DNA of 9,464 bases from Pseudonocardia sp. Lineage in GTDB: Bacteria; Actinomycetota; Actinomycetes; Mycobacteriales; Pseudonocardiaceae. The stretch lies in NCBI GenBank assembly GCA_030453005.1, contig JAKDLE010000064.1, positions 1 to 9,464 of the forward strand, read 5' to 3'. Made by a program: the position numbers and the translations under genes. Below are positions 7,465 to 9,464 of the stretch, piece after piece. Under the pieces are notes generated by a model. That model was not told where the DNA came from and searched no databases. It saw only the letters and a list, made by a program, of their open reading frames with translations. The stretch's first letter is position 1. Each line of letters starts with the position of its first letter.

Positions 7465-9144
7465 GTGAACCTGCTCGAGACCTCGATCGATGTCACCACG
7501 TTGCGGGGGCGGCGCGCCGTCAACCGGTGGGAACGGACCTCCGTCGGCGACGTGTTCGAGCGCCTGACCTGGAGCTATCCGGACAAGGCCGCGATCACCG
7601 GATGGCCGGGCGCCTACGCAGATGAACGCTTCCGGTCGGTCACCTACCGCCAGGCGGACGAAACCGCCAACCAGGTCGCCCACGCGCTGCTGGCCGCCGG
7701 CCTGGAGCCGGGCGCGCGCATACTGCTCTTCTGCGAGAACTCCGTCGAGGCCTACCTGGCCAAGATCGGCATCGCGAAGGCCGGCATGGTGGCCATGCCG
7801 CTCAACCCCAGCCTGGCCACCGATGTACTCGAGCACCTGGTGACCCAGGTCGAGCCGAGCCTGGCGATCGTCGACGCCGAGCTGTGGCCGCGGGCAGAAG
7901 CGGCGTTCACCAGCACGGGTCTGCGGGTGGGCGCCACGATCACGATCGGCGGTGCAGCGGTCGCGGGGAGCCCGAGCTTCACCGACCTCCTCGCCGCGCA
8001 ACCGACGACCGAGCCGGACGTCGAGATCCACGGCGACGACATCTGGCAGCTGCTGCACACGTCGGGCACCACCGCCATGCCCAAGGGCGTGATGATCTCC
8101 CACAGCAGCAGTCATCTGGCCGCGCTGAACTTCTCGGTGTCACTGTCGCGGGGGGTCCGCCTCGAGTGCGACCTGAGGGTCGCCACGTTCCTGCCGGTGA
8201 TCTACCACGTCGGGGACCAGATCTTCACCTTCTCCGCGTTCCTCGCGGGCGGCAGCCTGGTGCTCGGTCGGCGACCGATCCCCGCCGACGTCGTGGCGGC
8301 CGTCGAGACCGAGAAGGTGACAGCATTGTGGGCCGGATCGCCGCAGTTCGTCGGCGCCATCGCCGCCGAGGCCGAATCCGCGGGCCGCGACGTGTCGAGC
8401 ATGAGCGTGCTCGTCTTGGGCTGGGGCGCTCTGGAGCCCGCGGTCTACGAGTCGCTGCGCAAGCAGGCCGGCGACGACCTCGTGGTGCTGGGCATCTTCG
8501 GTCAGACCGAGAGCATCGCCTGCCACCGCTTCTGGCCGGCGAAGTGGTCCGAGGTTTACGACCGCACTGCGCCGGCCGTCAACTACGTCGGAGTGCCGAG
8601 CCCGCTGCTGGCCGCTGATGTGGTCGACGAGGTAGGTGAGTCGCTGCGCGACCAGCCGGGGGTGCCCGGCGAGGCGGTATATCGGAGCCCCATCGTCACA
8701 GCCGGCTACTACCTCAACGAGGACGCGACCCGCGAAGCCTTCCGCGGCGGCTGGTTCCACTCGGGCGACAGCGCCGCCGTCGACGACGACGGACTCTGGA
8801 TCATGGTCGACCGATTCAAGGACATCGTGAAGTCGGGCGGGGAGAACGTCTCCAGCATCCGGGTCGAGACCGCGCTCTACGGCCATCCCGCGGTCGAGCG
8901 GGTGGCCGTCATCGGCCTGCCGCACGACCACTGGGGCGAGGCCGTCACCGCCGTTGTCGTCCTGCGGCCCGGGGTCGACGCCAGCGCGGACGAGATCATC
9001 GCCCACTGCCGGGAGCGGCTCGGCGGTTACGAGACCCCCAAGGCCATCGTGTTCGCCGACGCGCTTCCGGAGACGGTGGGAGGCAAGGTCCTCAAGTACA
9101 AGCTGCGACGCGAGCACGATTCCCTGTTCCGGGGTTCCGCGTGA
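7465..9144 (+). CDS. Acyl-CoA ligase (AMP-binding, ANL superfamily)
   Basis: This 559-residue adenylate-forming enzyme activates a carboxylic acid to acyl-AMP and then acyl-CoA. Motifs in order: P-loop TSGTTAMPKG (199-208, with Ala where Gly is usual), A5 GIFGQTES (343-350), A7 WFHSGD ending at Asp435, A8 hinge DRFKDIVKSGGENV (449-462), and A10 ETVGGKVLKYKLR with the catalytic lysine at 541. The length is normal for bacterial FadD-like ligases. The GTG start is set by AAGGAGG 5 nt upstream and puts the conserved N-terminus (VGDVFERLTWSYPDKAAI) at the usual distance. The substrate is not readable from sequence. Next to the dehydrogenase-carboxylase operon it most likely supplies the entry acyl-CoA, the AtuH role for a terpenoid or branched acid (inference). 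Transcription is with tetR or from a promoter in the end of tetR. Confidence 0.93.
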   Translation: MNLLETSIDVTTLRGRRAVNRWERTSVGDVFERLTWSYPDKAAITGWPGAYADERFRSVTYRQADETANQVAHALLAAGLEPGARILLFCENSVEAYLAKIGIAKAGMVAMPLNPSLATDVLEHLVTQVEPSLAIVDAELWPRAEAAFTSTGLRVGATITIGGAAVAGSPSFTDLLAAQPTTEPDVEIHGDDIWQLLHTSGTTAMPKGVMISHSSSHLAALNFSVSLSRGVRLECDLRVATFLPVIYHVGDQIFTFSAFLAGGSLVLGRRPIPADVVAAVETEKVTALWAGSPQFVGAIAAEAESAGRDVSSMSVLVLGWGALEPAVYESLRKQAGDDLVVLGIFGQTESIACHRFWPAKWSEVYDRTAPAVNYVGVPSPLLAADVVDEVGESLRDQPGVPGEAVYRSPIVTAGYYLNEDATREAFRGGWFHSGDSAAVDDDGLWIMVDRFKDIVKSGGENVSSIRVETALYGHPAVERVAVIGLPHDHWGEAVTAVVVLRPGVDASADEIIAHCRERLGGYETPKAIVFADALPETVGGKVLKYKLRREHDSLFRGSA

Positions 9145-9172
9145 CGCAGTCCGTCCTGTCCACCGCCCGTAC

Positions 9173-9464
9173 TCAGGTACCAGGGCGCGGCGCAAAGTCG
9201 TTTCTGCTGGTCATGAGGTGTTCGCGGGTGTCGGTGCAGGCCCAGGACGGTGAGTAGCAGGTGTGGGTCGTGGCGGATCTGGCGGATGGTGGCCGCGATC
9301 CGGGTGTAGCCTTCTTGTCGGATCAGCCCGATTACGAGGTTGCGCAGCGTGGCCATCACCCGGAACCTCGATGGTGTCCTGACCTGGGACGCGTCCTCAC
9401 GGAACGTGACATCCCGGACCCAGTGGATCTTATTTTCTATCGCCCGTTCCCCCCGACGTAGCCG
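9173..9464 (-). pseudogene. ISAs1-type transposase, frameshifted C-terminal remnant
   Basis: Reading the minus strand from the right edge, one frame gives AIENKIHWVRDVTFREDASQVRT and reaches a TGA at 9358-9356. A second frame gives VMATLRNLVIGLIRQEGYTRIAATIRQIRHDP and LLLTVLGL. These are consecutive C-terminal motifs of ISAs1-family transposases, which normally read ...DASQVRT-5 residues-VMATLRNL without a break. Only 14 nt separate ACA (the Thr codon) from the GTG of VMAT instead of 15, so a 1-nt deletion between about 9357 and 9371 explains the frameshift. A third frame ends RNDFAPRPGT with a stop at 9175-9173, so the exact 3' end is uncertain. The N-terminal part lies beyond the window. 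The gene is very probably inactive as it stands, unless a sequencing error is responsible. Confidence 0.75.
9181..9464 (-). mobile_element. Insertion sequence remnant, end near 9181
   Basis: The transposase remnant implies an ISAs1-like element whose 3' end falls in the 36 nt after the ligase stop or just beyond. CAGGGCGCGGCGCAAAGTCG starting at 9181 is a plausible terminal inverted repeat because it begins CAGGG and lies just beyond the transposase end. The matching repeat would be outside the window, so the boundary is a guess. Nothing else is seen in 9145-9464: no clear terminator and no other credible gene. Confidence 0.4.

Noticed and set aside
9169..9180. GTAC-TCAG-GTAC inverted repeat after the ligase as a terminator
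   Set aside because: A 4-bp stem without a T-run is too weak to call a terminator.
9261..9461. Small plus-strand open frame of 66 codons at the right end
   Set aside because: It lies opposite the transposase motifs on the minus strand, which match a known family, whereas this frame matches nothing.

Overview
The window is high-GC DNA, roughly 70% by eye, with GTG starts, strong Shine-Dalgarno (SD) sites and very tight gene packing. This style, together with a TIGR03084-family protein (an actinobacterial family related to mycothiol-dependent enzymes), points to an actinomycete such as Pseudonocardia, Amycolatopsis, Rhodococcus or Mycobacterium. The genus cannot be fixed from this sequence alone.

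Layout. From 6568 down to 1 on the minus strand runs one tightly packed operon: acyl-CoA dehydrogenase (5414-6568), biotin-dependent carboxylase carboxyltransferase (beta) subunit (3801-5402), biotin carboxylase/biotin carrier (alpha) subunit (1786-3792), crotonase-fold enoyl-CoA hydratase (1025-1789), TIGR03084/DinB-like protein (189-1022), and the first 64 codons of an AtuA-family (DUF1446) protein that runs off the left edge. Junctions are 11 nt, 8 nt, a 4-nt ATGA overlap, 2 nt and a second ATGA overlap. Divergent to it on the plus strand are a TetR-type regulator (6749-7432) and an AMP-binding acyl-CoA ligase (7465-9144). The right end (about 9173-9464) holds the frameshifted 3' part of an ISAs1-type transposase on the minus strand, which continues beyond the window.

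How the genes fit together. Ligase, dehydrogenase, CoA carboxylase alpha and beta, glutaconyl-CoA-type hydratase and AtuA are the same functional set as atuH, atuD, atuC, atuF, atuE and atuA of the Pseudomonas acyclic terpene (citronellol/geraniol) pathway. The logic would be: activate a 3-methyl-branched acid to its CoA thioester, introduce the alpha-beta double bond, carboxylate the gamma-methyl group, hydrate, then remove the added carbon unit as acetate or acetyl-CoA. A leucine/isovalerate (Liu-type) pathway or another beta-methyl-branched substrate is possible; AtuA is the gene that most favours the terpene-like reading.

Regulation. A 20-bp imperfect palindrome (6645-6664) lies in the 180-bp divergent intergenic region on top of back-to-back -10-like hexamers. 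A related half-site pair (7379-7395) sits in the end of the tetR gene just before the ligase. This suggests one TetR regulator controlling both arms.
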